A stretch of DNA of 64,000 nt, from contig NZ_JASBRG010000003.1 of the NCBI RefSeq assembly GCF_029961145.1, positions 496,001-560,000 on the forward strand. Reading direction: 5' to 3'. Shown here in pieces: positions 54,075-62,616 of the stretch. Numbering within the stretch: position 1 is the stretch's first letter; the number at the start of each line of letters is the position of its first letter. The DNA comes from Pinibacter soli (GTDB lineage Bacteria > Bacteroidota > Bacteroidia > Chitinophagales > Chitinophagaceae). The translations under genes and the position numbers were made by a program. The notes under the pieces are model-generated. The model saw only the letters and a program-made list of their open reading frames with translations. It did no database searches and had not been told where the DNA came from.

Positions 54075-54179
54075 TTACTTGAGTGGAAAATTTGGCAATG
54101 TTAACCTCACCTCCGCACAAGAAATTACGTGTAAATCGTCGTGATGAAGCGGGGTCACTGCTGGTGTTTTTTTAGCCAT
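54075..54179 (-). CDS. 34-residue LHHD-motif microprotein
   Basis: ATG at 54,179 to TAA at 54,075. The protein starts MAKKTPAVTPLHHDDLHVIS and ends CAEVRLTLPNFPLK. The first 32 residues match the start of the 73-codon frame at 29,933 (KTPxV, LHHDxLHxIS, EV, LPNFP). The DNA match covers about 100 bases, with changes concentrated at third positions and conservative sites. The copies lie on opposite strands 24 kb apart. It is not a family I recognise. Confidence 0.5.
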   Translation of the reverse strand: MAKKTPAVTPLHHDDLHVISCAEVRLTLPNFPLK

Positions 54180-54248
54180 CACAATTAAAAGCATATACAG
54201 GCTTTTTACGGCATATTGCCGGCACTTACTGGAACCTTTGATCCAGAC

Positions 54249-54836
54249 CTATTTCAAATTTCTTTCAAAACGTTTTTTTGAATGTTGAAAGGCGGTTTGT
54301 TCCCAAGAGCTGTCGAAGCCATTCCAGAAAAGACGAATCAAATATCGGTTGTCGTCACCGTTACAAATTAATACGTCAATATCGTCATAGCTAAAATAGA
54401 TGTTGTTATTGTCTTCACCTTTGAGGTACCTGGTATTGTCTTCAATTGCTTTTTGAATTTTTGTAAGGAACTCGGTGGCTTTTTCCTTTTCCAGGTTCTT
54501 ATAAGCATATACCTGCGATGCGAATCCGTTGTTGTTTCGATACGTACCAAAAAAACCAAGTACCAGACCTTCCTTTTTTTTACTGTTACAATTATACAGC
54601 AAAGTTGTCAGTTCTCCTGAACTTGCCGCAGCAAGAGGGATCACCTCAAATTGCACGGTATTAGTTGATACGCCCAATACATTTGTAAAAAGAAATTGTT
54701 TTGAGTGGAAGAGTGCCACGTCTTTACTGAACTCTTTTGCATCCCAAAAAAATTTAAGATTATTGCCGGTTGCCATTTGTGCGGATGTTCCAATGGTTAA
54801 TAAGATGGCTATCAATAATACGGCGCTTCTTTTCAT
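54249..54836 (-). CDS. Hypothetical secreted protein
   Basis: A 195-residue protein with a clear signal peptide (MKRSAVLLIAILLTIGTSAQ). The mature part is predicted alpha/beta with FFWDAKEFSKDVALFHSKQF, LTTLLYNCNSKKKEGLVLGF, a helix EKATEFLTKIQKAIEDN and IYFSYDDIDVLICNGDDNRY. No family was recognised. It lies 79 bases after the nuclease-like gene on the same strand. Confidence 0.6.
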   Translation of the reverse strand: MKRSAVLLIAILLTIGTSAQMATGNNLKFFWDAKEFSKDVALFHSKQFLFTNVLGVSTNTVQFEVIPLAAASSGELTTLLYNCNSKKKEGLVLGFFGTYRNNNGFASQVYAYKNLEKEKATEFLTKIQKAIEDNTRYLKGEDNNNIYFSYDDIDVLICNGDDNRYLIRLFWNGFDSSWEQTAFQHSKKRFERNLK

Positions 54837-54915
54837 GTTGAAAGTATATTAATGATTTCAGAATCGGTGACCAATACAGGTTTCCGTTTTCTTGATTTAT
54901 CGTGAATGATTATAC

Positions 54916-55848
54916 TTAATAAACCCGTATCCCAAATTTTAGTAATTTTTTTGGGAGGTGGTCATCAAGATTTTGAATGTCACTATCTGTCAGCTCAATC
55001 AATTTTAATTCATACTTTCGGTATAATTCCAATTTTTTCTGTTTACGCTCCAGGTATTTTGCATCATTTTCTAGGCCCCAAAACTCAATGTAGACTTTGC
55101 CGTTTGGTAAGTAAAAGTCTGTGTAAAGCTCTTCTTCAATCGGAACTTTCTTTTCGTAGGCATGCACCAGGCCATAATCGTAAAGTGTGTCATCTATTAT
55201 TACCTCTGCTCTCGACCGCACATAATGTCCATCCTTGGTCCTGTGCTTCGCTTCAAACTTATCCCTGAAGTTGTCGGGTGTAGCTGGCGCTAGTGACGTT
55301 GCAGCAGGAGTGGGGGCGATGGCCCGTTGTGCAGGATGATCATTCGAGGTGGATTTTACCGTTTCTTTTTGTACGGGTTGGTCACTGAAGACCTCCACCA
55401 AACTTTTGTTTGACAGGATATTTTCCGGCCACAGCACATAGGAGTTTCCGGAAGTTTCGTGTTCATATTGCCGGCCTCCGACCGTCTTGCCAAGCTTGGT
55501 CAGTCCCCAACCCGAAAGGTCTTTTTCTATCCAACCAAGTTCAGACAAAATCAAATTCAATCGCTGTGATGAAATATTGAAATGTTTGCTGATGGCTGTA
55601 GCGTTGATGAGTGTAGTTTTTTTCACGTCGTCCTCAAAGATGTCCAAGGGGATGTCCTCTGGCCACACAATGTATTCACCGAATTTCGGATTCGTTCTCG
55701 TCTGTCCGCCTTTTTGTTTGCCGACAGCGGTCAATATCCATTTGTCCTGTTTTCGATCTATCCATCCAAGGGACCTTAATAGGCTGAAAAGTTCAGCCGC
55801 CGGCATGTCGAGTTCTTTTGCGATGGTGGTGGTTGACAGAAATTCCAT
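54916..55848 (-). CDS. Double winged-helix PD-(D/E)XK nuclease-like protein
   Basis: 310 residues from ATG 55848 (MEFLSTTTIAKELDMP); a longer frame to 56,013 overlaps the HNH gene and is rejected. Two copies of a KilAC-like winged helix occupy about 1-70 and 75-140. Each has TTIAKEL/ATAISKHF, LRSLGWI/LSELGWI, T-x-x-G-K-x-x-GG and Y[IV]-x-WPE[DN]I. After a Ser/Thr/Pro linker, about 200-310 is a PD-(D/E)XK-like domain: VRSRAEVIIDDTLYDYG, YTDFYLPNGKVYIEFWGLE, ELYRKYELKLIELTDSDI. The IEFWG motif has Trp in place of the usual Lys, as in related UvrD/Hef-associated nucleases. Probably a DNA-targeted nuclease. Confidence 0.7.
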   Translation of the reverse strand: MEFLSTTTIAKELDMPAAELFSLLRSLGWIDRKQDKWILTAVGKQKGGQTRTNPKFGEYIVWPEDIPLDIFEDDVKKTTLINATAISKHFNISSQRLNLILSELGWIEKDLSGWGLTKLGKTVGGRQYEHETSGNSYVLWPENILSNKSLVEVFSDQPVQKETVKSTSNDHPAQRAIAPTPAATSLAPATPDNFRDKFEAKHRTKDGHYVRSRAEVIIDDTLYDYGLVHAYEKKVPIEEELYTDFYLPNGKVYIEFWGLENDAKYLERKQKKLELYRKYELKLIELTDSDIQNLDDHLPKKLLKFGIRVY

Positions 55849-55885
55849 GATCGTTTTATTTGTGTTTTGAATGCCAATTGCAGGA

Positions 55886-56200
55886 TTATTGATGTTGCCG
55901 TTCATGGCAAGGTCTGCACACGGAAACAAGCCATTCAATCGGTTCTTTGCCGATATTGATCTTGGCATATCGCAGGTGGTGGACCTGGGTCGCCCGGGCC
56001 CCGCAATATACACAGGTCCAGTTGTCTCGTCTGAGTACTACAAAGCGCTTACGCTTCCAGGCTTCCGACTTGAGGTATACATTCCTGTAATAGTCGCGAC
56101 GACTTAGGGGCTTGGATTCGGATCGCGAAAGCCGAGTTAACTTGTCGAGCGCAACAATGAATATTGCAGCGACAATGAATAATAACATTAGGATGTCCAT
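55886..56200 (-). CDS. Membrane-anchored HNH endonuclease-like protein
   Basis: A 104-residue protein with an N-terminal membrane helix (about 3-19, ILMLLFIVAAIFIVAL). A basic stretch is followed by an HNH-like zinc module: RRDNWTCVYCGARATQVHHL and VCRPCHERQH (two CxxC pairs and HH). Soluble HNH proteins of this type cut DNA or repair it; an N-terminal helix is unusual. It lies 37 bases upstream of the double-winged-helix nuclease on the same strand, so the two are likely co-transcribed. Confidence 0.75.
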   Translation of the reverse strand: MDILMLLFIVAAIFIVALDKLTRLSRSESKPLSRRDYYRNVYLKSEAWKRKRFVVLRRDNWTCVYCGARATQVHHLRYAKINIGKEPIEWLVSVCRPCHERQHQ

Positions 56201-56736
56201 TGTGTTGGATTTATAGCATTGGTGCCTATCAAGATGACAGGGTATCTATAATGGTTGCCCAGAGAGAGGAGGGTAGTGAAATATGGCTTATGCAGTTGGT
56301 TTATTAATCTCATTCAAGTATGACACTTGCAGGATCAGCCATTACTTCAAAGACCTGGTAAAACGTATCCGTTTCACTGACCGCTAATTGACAGGCCAGT
56401 TCTTGTTTTAAAATTGAGTTTGTTCGCCATTCGCGAACAGCGAACCAATACACAAACAATTTAATTGATCAATCATCTACCACTAAAAAGCTTATATCAT
56501 TGTTGCAGCCTTGATATCTAACACCCTCCCTTTATTACCACACCTTCAGCGAAGGTTTGTGCGCCGGCTTAGTCCCCACAAAAAGCGGGAGTGTAGGCTG
56601 GTTTCAAATCTTGCATCCACGAAGCAAGCCAATAACGTTGCAATAGGATAGCAAAAGAAGCGGATAACAAAAGAAGAAAATTGTGCACGGGTTATTATGG
56701 AAATGGGAGGGGAATGATTATTTGTTGTAACCCTCA
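56201..56736. other. Gap upstream of the nuclease pair
   Basis: 536 bp between the Crp gene's stop and the HNH gene's start. One 63-codon minus-strand frame (56,546-56,737) has no recognisable features. No RNA, terminator or word repeat was seen. The promoter of the HNH gene should lie near 56,210-56,300, but no exact TAnnTTTG box was found. Confidence 0.4.
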
Positions 56737-57444
56737 CTACTTATAACCTGCAATCTTGATAAGCTTTTGCACATCAAGTACAGTAATGGTCCGCCCTTTC
56801 GTTTCTACTATTTTTTCTTCTTTAAGGTCCGACAACAGGCGAACTACATTTTCCCTGGCGGTACCCACAAGGCTTGCAAGGTCATCGCGACTCATGTTGA
56901 TTGCTACAGGCATTCCCGGCTGAAAATTGACTTTGTATTTTTCCCGTAAAATGATCAATTGCAATGCGAGTCTTTCCCTGACAGAACTTTTAGCAAACAT
57001 CGATAAGCTGTTTGCCAACACAGCAAATTCATGACTAAGATTTTTTAATAATCTGCCATTCAAAACACCTGAGTGTTGCAATGTTTTAAGGAAGTCTTCT
57101 TTGGGAATAAATGCAATCCTGGTTTCTTCCAATGCGGCTGCGGAATCGGGATAACGGTCTTCCGAAAGAATGGCATGATAGCCGAGCAACTCACCTGCAT
57201 TGGCAACGTAAATAATGTGTTCACGTCCATCTTTATCCAGTTTGTATTTTTTTACCTTACCTTCTTTTATGTAAAATATTCCCGAAGGATAAGCGCCTTC
57301 CCAAAAAATAACCTCCGAGAGTTTGTATACTTTTTCTGTTTGATTGGCCATTAACATCTCCAGGTCACCATCCGGTAAACCTGCCAGTACTGACCTGCTT
57401 TTAAAGTCCCATTTGTCAATTGGAAAGATGCCTTTGATACTCAT
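56737..57444 (-). CDS. Crp/Fnr-family transcription regulator
   Basis: A 235-residue protein. Cyclic-nucleotide-binding-like fold at about 20-130 (VIFWEGAYPSGIFYIKEGKV, KKYKLDKDGREHIIYVANAG, ELLGYHAILSEDRYPDSAAA) and a Crp-type helix-turn-helix at about 165-225 (INMSRDDLASLVGTARENVV, RLLSDLKEEKIVETKGRTIT). There are no N-terminal Cys residues for an Fe-S cluster, so it is not a direct oxygen sensor of Fnr type. It is divergent from a methyltransferase and has an FNR-like box just upstream, suggesting autoregulation. Confidence 0.92.
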   Translation of the reverse strand: MSIKGIFPIDKWDFKSRSVLAGLPDGDLEMLMANQTEKVYKLSEVIFWEGAYPSGIFYIKEGKVKKYKLDKDGREHIIYVANAGELLGYHAILSEDRYPDSAAALEETRIAFIPKEDFLKTLQHSGVLNGRLLKNLSHEFAVLANSLSMFAKSSVRERLALQLIILREKYKVNFQPGMPVAINMSRDDLASLVGTARENVVRLLSDLKEEKIVETKGRTITVLDVQKLIKIAGYK

Positions 57445-57451
57445 ATTAAAG

Positions 57452-57486
57452 CAAATGTAGAGCTAAATAAAATTGATAAATATCAC
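57452..57486 (-). promoter_or_regulatory. Crp gene promoter with FNR-like box
   Basis: TTGATAAATATCAC at 57473-57486 matches the Fnr/Crp-type palindrome TTGAT-N4-ATCAA at all but one core base. On the minus strand TACATTTG (57459-57452) is an exact -7 box. The palindrome covers the position of the -33 element, and no TTTG is present there. The transcript start would be very close to ATG 57444, so the leader would be only a few bases. The 221-bp gap to the methyltransferase is shared. Confidence 0.6.
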
Positions 57487-57665
57487 TTTTTGGACAGTTA
57501 AGGTTTACCGGAGCGAAAAACGCATAGAAATAACTTTGCAAAATGCATAGAAGACGTCCAGGGACCTTTATTACACGAAAGATCATGAATGGAAGCCGCA
57601 TGACCGGACGGATCTTTTGCTTCCCAAACAATACCAGATGAACAATAATAAATACGCGAAATAAA

Positions 57666-58295
57666 ATGCCCTATCAACAACAGCTGGCGCAACTGCAGGA
57701 AGAAAATGTTTTTTTGCGCGACTATCTTTTTACCCATGATAAAGCTTTTAACGAACTGTATGTGCCACCCGTGCAATCGTTGGCCCGCTTTCACTGGACG
57801 CCGGTGGATGTTGCCAGGAAGTCGGCCGATTTTTTGGCGCAGGATAAGCAAATAAAAATATTGGATATTGGGAGTGGTGTCGGCAAATTCTGCCTCGTAG
57901 CAGGACATTATTATCCGCAGGTGACATTTTACGGGATAGAGCAACGAAAATCACTTGTTGATCATGCAGAGTCAGTGAAGGATACGCTCTGCATTGAGAA
58001 CGCCGTATTTATGCATGGTAACTTCACCCAGTTGAACTTCGCCCATTACGATCATTTCTATTTCTTCAACTCTTTTTATGAAAATCTTTTTGGTGTCCGA
58101 AAAATAGATGACACCATTGATCTTTCAAGCGAACTCTATAGCTATTATGCCCGCTATCTCTACAAAGAGCTGGATCAAAAGCCGCGCGGCACAAGGCTCG
58201 TAACCTATCACAGCCTGGAAGATGAAATACCTGAAGACTATTGTTTGGTGTTATCCCAGTTTGACAACACTTTAAAATTCTGGGTGAAACAGTAA
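57666..58295 (+). CDS. Class I SAM-dependent methyltransferase
   Basis: A 209-residue protein. The SAM-binding motif I is KILDIGSGVGKFCLVAG (about residues 62-78), followed by YGIEQRKSLVDHAE (acidic end of strand 2) and NAVFMHGNFTQLNF. The C-terminal half (YDHFYFFNSFYENLFG, TRLVTYHSLEDEIPEDY) completes the fold. The substrate is unknown. It is divergent from the crp-like gene and could share control with it. Confidence 0.85.
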   Translation: MPYQQQLAQLQEENVFLRDYLFTHDKAFNELYVPPVQSLARFHWTPVDVARKSADFLAQDKQIKILDIGSGVGKFCLVAGHYYPQVTFYGIEQRKSLVDHAESVKDTLCIENAVFMHGNFTQLNFAHYDHFYFFNSFYENLFGVRKIDDTIDLSSELYSYYARYLYKELDQKPRGTRLVTYHSLEDEIPEDYCLVLSQFDNTLKFWVKQ

Positions 58296-58355
58296 GCAAT
58301 TTAAAAAAGGTGAAGAGGTGGCAATTTGATAAGGGAGGACAGACAGGGGGAGTGT

Positions 58356-58694
58356 ATGAATAAAGAGCTAACTGCAAATAACAACAAATTAATTATCATG
58401 GAAGGTTTGCCTGATCAGTACAAAACAGCAGTAATCAACAATATTTTACAAGCTTCTTCCCAGGAAGAAGTGCAGGGTTTAATTACTGCATCAATAAAAG
58501 TCTTAGAACAACGCGGAGTGAACGCTACTATTATACACAGTTTTGTAGACAGGGTTAACCTTCAGTTGTCCTGGTTCAGTCCAATGAATAAAAACCCACA
58601 GCAATGGAGCAATATTGCGATGGCAAAAGTTATCCTGTACAGATGGAAACAAGGTGCTTCCGATACAACATCCAATTCCATGAGAAATGTTTAA
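58356..58694 (+). CDS. Small protein overlapping the SulP gene
   Basis: 112 residues from ATG 58356 (MNKELTANNNKLIIMEGLPD), preceded by an unusually purine-rich leader (aagggaggacagacaggggg). All-helical prediction: YKTAVINNILQASSQEEVQG, LITASIKVLEQRGVNATIIH, WSNIAMAKVILYRWKQG. No transmembrane helix and no recognised family. It ends inside the SulP start (8-base overlap, ATG 58687), which implies translational coupling and a role linked to the transporter. Confidence 0.75.
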   Translation: MNKELTANNNKLIIMEGLPDQYKTAVINNILQASSQEEVQGLITASIKVLEQRGVNATIIHSFVDRVNLQLSWFSPMNKNPQQWSNIAMAKVILYRWKQGASDTTSNSMRNV

Positions 58695-60351
58695 TCCCAA
58701 GCTATTTGACATATTACGACAGTATTCTTTCCGCCAGTTTGGACGGGATTTAATGGCTGGAGTAATTGTTGGTATTGTAGCGCTACCCTTAGCCGTTGCA
58801 TTTGCCATTGCATCGGGTGTTTCACCCGAAAAAGGATTGTTTACAGCCGTTATTGCCGGGTTTATTATTTCTGCCCTGGGAGGAAGCCGTGTACAAATCG
58901 GTGGTCCAACCGGGGCTTTTATCGTGATTGTGTACGGCATCGTCCAGGTACATGGCCTGGCTGGTTTAATTGCTGCTACATTTATGGCAGGCTGCATGTT
59001 GATCATAATGGGTTTCAGCAAACTGGGTTCCATTATTAAGTTTATCCCGTACCCTCTAATCATAGGCTTTACCAGTGGCATTGCCCTGATCATTTTTTCA
59101 TCGCAATTCAAAGACGCGTTTGGATTGCCGATTACCAATCTTCCTGCCGATTTCAGCGGCAAATGGCAAAGTTACTGGCACCACATCAACAAAGTAAACT
59201 GGTATGCCCTTGGCGTTACACTGTTTACGATTGCGGTAGGCCTTCTATGGCCCACTATTACACGAAAGTTTCCCGGTTCGCTGATTGCTATTTCAGCAAC
59301 CGCCTGGCTGGTTCATGTACTTCATTTACCGGTTGAAACCATCGGTGATCGATTCGGAGCAATCTCTTATGGGTTCCCTTCGTTGTCAAAGCCCGGATTA
59401 AATTTTGCCTCCATCCAAAAACTTATTCAACCTGCATTTACGATTGCGTTGCTCGGTGCGATTGAATCATTATTGTCTGCAGTGGTGGCGGATGGCATGA
59501 CGGGCGATGAGCATGATTCCAACACGGAACTGATTGCACAGGGAACAGCGAATATTTTTTCGTCTCTTTTTGGTGGCATCCCTGCAACGGGCGCCATCGC
59601 CAGGACAGCTACCAACATCAAAAACGGCGGACGAACCCCTGTTGCCGGTTTGATGCACGCGATCACCCTGCTAGTCATCATCCTTTTTGCCGGCAAACTC
59701 GTGACTTATATTCCTATGGCAACACTTGCGGGCATTTTGATCATCGTGGCCTACAACATGAGCGAATGGGAAACATTCGTATCCATGTTAAAAGGCAGTC
59801 GCAAGGATGCAGCCGTACTTTTGATCACCTTTGTTTTAACAACACTGGTAGATCTTTCAGTGGCTATTGAAATCGGCATGGTGCTGGCCGGATTTCTTTT
59901 TATGCGTACGATGATCCAGTTAACCAATGTGAAATGGCTGACTGCCAAAACATCTATACCGGATTATACCCTGTCGGTTGATGAAGTGGAAGGAATTGCC
60001 ATTAACAAGCACGTGGAAGTTTTTGAAATTAGGGGGCCTTTATTTTTCGGTGCTGTTTACAAATTCAAAGATGCAATGAAGCTGGTTGAAAGTCCACCAA
60101 AAATACTGATCATTCGAATGAGGCAGGTGCCCATGATTGATGCTACCGGGCTAAAAGCCATTGAAGAATTTTATAAAGAAGCTACGCACAGAGGCACAAA
60201 AATTATACTTTCCGAAGTGAAAAGCGAGCAGGTTATGGAGGCGCTTAAAAATGCCCGTTTGCTGTTTAAAATTGGTAAAGCGAATGTTACGGTCACGTTT
60301 GACGACGCGATACGCAGATGCAAGACAATTTTTCCGGACCACCATATATAG
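58687..60351 (+). CDS. SulP-family anion transporter with STAS domain
   Basis: A 554-residue inner-membrane protein. SulP core: GRDLMAGVIVGIVALPLAVA, ASGVSPEKGLFTAVIAGFII, GSRVQIGGPTGAFIVIVYGI, IPYPLIIGFTSGIALIIFSS and GGIPATGAIARTATNIKNGG. The C-terminal STAS domain (about 440-550) has EVFEIRGPLFFGAVYKFKDA and MRQVPMIDATGLKAIEEF. Members carry sulfate, bicarbonate or other anions. Overlap with the small upstream gene and proximity to a Crp-type regulator are the only clues to its role. Confidence 0.95.
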   Translation: MFNPKLFDILRQYSFRQFGRDLMAGVIVGIVALPLAVAFAIASGVSPEKGLFTAVIAGFIISALGGSRVQIGGPTGAFIVIVYGIVQVHGLAGLIAATFMAGCMLIIMGFSKLGSIIKFIPYPLIIGFTSGIALIIFSSQFKDAFGLPITNLPADFSGKWQSYWHHINKVNWYALGVTLFTIAVGLLWPTITRKFPGSLIAISATAWLVHVLHLPVETIGDRFGAISYGFPSLSKPGLNFASIQKLIQPAFTIALLGAIESLLSAVVADGMTGDEHDSNTELIAQGTANIFSSLFGGIPATGAIARTATNIKNGGRTPVAGLMHAITLLVIILFAGKLVTYIPMATLAGILIIVAYNMSEWETFVSMLKGSRKDAAVLLITFVLTTLVDLSVAIEIGMVLAGFLFMRTMIQLTNVKWLTAKTSIPDYTLSVDEVEGIAINKHVEVFEIRGPLFFGAVYKFKDAMKLVESPPKILIIRMRQVPMIDATGLKAIEEFYKEATHRGTKIILSEVKSEQVMEALKNARLLFKIGKANVTVTFDDAIRRCKTIFPDHHI

Positions 60352-60508
60352 TTGCTCCGTTAGTAAGAAAAAACGAATACCTGGAAACGGCTTTGCTTAA
60401 TCTTAGAAAGCCATACCGGACTCAAGGATGCAAGTGTGTTTGTGGTGTACACTGATCGTTTTGAGTCCTTTAGTCCAAAGAATTATTTCCGACGATATTC
60501 TTCATCTG

Positions 60509-61361
60509 TTACATTATCCAGCCAAATGGTTGTGAAGGTGTTTTATTGTATTCTTTTTTAAAGATGGTTGTAAAATAAGAATTGGATTGTATACCCACCC
60601 TGAACATCACTTCCGTAATTGAAACGTCTTCATGCACCATTATTTCCACAGCTTGTTTAAGGCGGAACGATCTTACGAATTCGTTGATTGTTTGGCCCGT
60701 GATGTCTTTTAATTTTTTATAGAGTTTTGTTTTGCTCATGCCTATTTTCTGACAGATGAAATCCACGTTTAAATCTGTGTTTTCCATTTGCTCTTTCACC
60801 ATTTGAAGCAAATTGTCCATAAACTCCTTATCTTTCGTTGAGTGTACAAGTTCCTTTACTTCCACTTTATAATCATGGGAAAAACGATCCTTTATTATTT
60901 GTCGCTGCGCAAAAATGTTTTTGATGGTCAATTGCAATAATTCTATACTTACCGGTTTGCTAAAATAGTGATCTGCTCCGCCGCTGAGGCCATCCAGCTT
61001 GCTTTGAAATGCATCCTTTGCGGTAAGCAAAATAAAAGGAATGTGGCTCGTGTTAATATCTTCTTTCACGTTCTTGCAAAATCAATGCCGTTCATTACTG
61101 GCATCATCACATCGCTGATGATAGGGTCAGGCATTTCTTCCTTTGCTTTTTCAAAGCCTGTTCACCATTTTCTGCGAGAGATATTCGATACCGATCGCTC
61201 AGGCATGCATGCAGAAACGTTCGCGGCTCTTCATTGTCACCTACTATCAGTATGTGTTTTTTTGCATAATCAGGCTCCGTGGAAAGCATGGGTGCTTCTA
61301 TATCCTGTTGCGAAGCAATCTTTTTATAGCGAATGCTTTCAAGTTCTGCAGAGGACGTCAT
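60509..61361 (-). pseudogene. Decayed receiver-AraC response regulator (HTCS tail)
   Basis: A receiver plus AraC-type DNA-binding protein split by two frameshifts. Upstream piece: KKHILIVGDNEEPRTFLHAC, SDRYRISLAENGEQALKK. The middle, MPDPIISDVMMPVMNGIDFA, is readable only in a second frame (about 61,085-61,140). The rest, KEDINTSHIPFILLTAKDAF through SKPVSIELLQ, then QTINEFVRSFRLKQAVEIMV and SNSYFTTIFKKEYNKTPSQ, is in a third. Acidic-pocket EDN reads GDN. The fused layout is that of the C-terminal half of a hybrid two-component system; kinase and sensor are missing. Confidence 0.8.
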
Positions 61362-61399
61362 TGCTATAACTCAGTTTGTAACGCCGGCTAAATAGTTTA

Positions 61400-61644
61400 T
61401 CCGTGTTTTTAGAATTCTTTTTGTTTATCGTTTCTGCTTCCTCCGTTGGTGATTGTTTTACACATTCTTTTTGAGAAACGGATTTCGATTCTCGATTTTC
61501 CTGCTTGTCACTTACCCTTTGCATATTATCGTTGTAGACATTGATTGTGTTGAATTGTGGATTGGCTTCGATAAAATATTTGATTTCTTTATTATCGACA
61601 ACTAATGTGACAGATTGAAGGTTTCCTTTTTTGAGAGCGCTCAA
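61400..61644 (-). pseudogene. DUF3945-like conjugative element gene fragment
   Basis: A 101-codon frame (61,339-61,644) whose first 45 residues, SALKKGNLQSVTLVVDNKEI, KYFIEANPQFNTINVYNDNM, follow the DUF3945 repeat found in Bacteroidota conjugative-transposon proteins. A charged tail (KQENRESKSVSQKECV) follows. The start and most of the parent gene are missing, and the end runs into the response-regulator fragment. It indicates loss of a conjugative element here. Confidence 0.6.
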
Positions 61645-61702
61645 TAAACCGGGTGACTGGTTTGTTTACCTGCAAATGCGTACCCAGCAACCAGGTCACC
61701 AC

Positions 61703-61751
61703 ATTTGGGATATCTGACCAGCAAGTTGAATCCACTGGTCACATCCCAAAT
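61703..61751. repeat. Inverted repeat upstream of the sigma factor gene
   Basis: ATTTGGGAT-ATC-TGACCAG (61703-61721) and CTGGTCA-C-ATCCCAAAT (61735-61751) form a 16-bp stem with a small bulge and a 13-base loop. A third ggtcacc lies just before it at about 61693. It sits between mobile-element debris and the ECF sigma gene and could be an element end or a regulatory hairpin. Confidence 0.5.
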
Positions 61752-61936
61752 AACACGGGGACACCGGAACTCTTAATGATGAAAAAAAAGACAGCCTGAC
61801 TATATAGTTAATCATTCCGAAATCTTTCGGATTCAGAAAGCCGGAGAAATAAATTAAATAATTGTTTCCTGTGCATTGCATTCGCAAATTGTTTTTAGTT
61901 TTAGGAGAAGAATTTATCCGTTAACTACCATTTTGC

Positions 61937-62551
61937 ATGTATTACCAAAGCCCGACTGCTATACAGGAAGAAAAAGATCTGGTTCGACTGTTACAGGCGG
62001 GGGATGAGCGTGCGTTCGAAAAATTGTACGATCTGTATAAGCTTCGCATTCTAAAAAAACTCATCCGACTGGTTAAACATGAGGATATTGCAGTCGAGCT
62101 TTTGCAGGACATCTTTTTAAAGATTTGGGAAAAAAGAGAAACGCTTGATCCTGATCAATCCTTCAGGTCTTATTTGTTTCGCATAGCCGAAAACAAGATC
62201 ACGGACCTGTTCAGACGCGCCGCCCACGATAAAAAGTTACTGGCGCATTTGCAGGCTGCTGCAGCCGAATTGTGCAATTCTACTGAAGAAACCATTGATT
62301 TTAAAGAGCAGCAATCCTTGCTGAAACAAGCCATCAGTTCACTTCCGCCACAGCGTCAAAAGATTTTTATTCTCTGTAAAATTGAAGGGAAAAGCTACCA
62401 GGAAACCGCCGAATTACTGGGCATTTCTTTAGGCACGGTAAACGATCACATGGTAAAAGCCGGTCGTGCCATTAGAAAATATTTCAACTCCGCCGACCTT
62501 GTATTCCTGGCGCTGGTAATGGCCAGTTTGCAGCATTGCATTAAATCTTAA
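61937..62551 (+). CDS. ECF RNA polymerase sigma factor (FecI-like)
   Basis: A 204-residue sigma-70-type ECF factor. Region 2: LVRLLQAGDERAFEKLYDLY, EDIAVELLQDIFLKIWEKRE, SYLFRIAENKITDLFRR. Region 4: LPPQRQKIFILCKIEGKSYQ, ETAELLGISLGTVNDHMVKA. This is the Bacteroidota FecI-like group that drives TonB-receptor loci. A FecR anti-sigma gene follows 65 bases downstream. Confidence 0.95.
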   Translation: MYYQSPTAIQEEKDLVRLLQAGDERAFEKLYDLYKLRILKKLIRLVKHEDIAVELLQDIFLKIWEKRETLDPDQSFRSYLFRIAENKITDLFRRAAHDKKLLAHLQAAAAELCNSTEETIDFKEQQSLLKQAISSLPPQRQKIFILCKIEGKSYQETAELLGISLGTVNDHMVKAGRAIRKYFNSADLVFLALVMASLQHCIKS

Positions 62552-62616
62552 AAATATTTTTCGGTAGAGCATATGTCTGTAGCGCTTCATTCGTAATAGC
62601 ATGAAAAGCGCTCAGT

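Noticed and set aside
58503..59162. 219-codon antisense frame over the SulP start
   Set aside because: It mirrors codon bias of the real gene, is very rich in Pro/Ile/Asn/Ala and has no start context. SulP on the other strand has full family motifs.
61753..61770. cacggggacaccgg resembling the tRNA-Lys 3' end (tacggggacactgg)
   Set aside because: Only about 12 of 14 bases match and the T-loop part is absent, so it is not a convincing second attachment site for the tRNA-Lys element.
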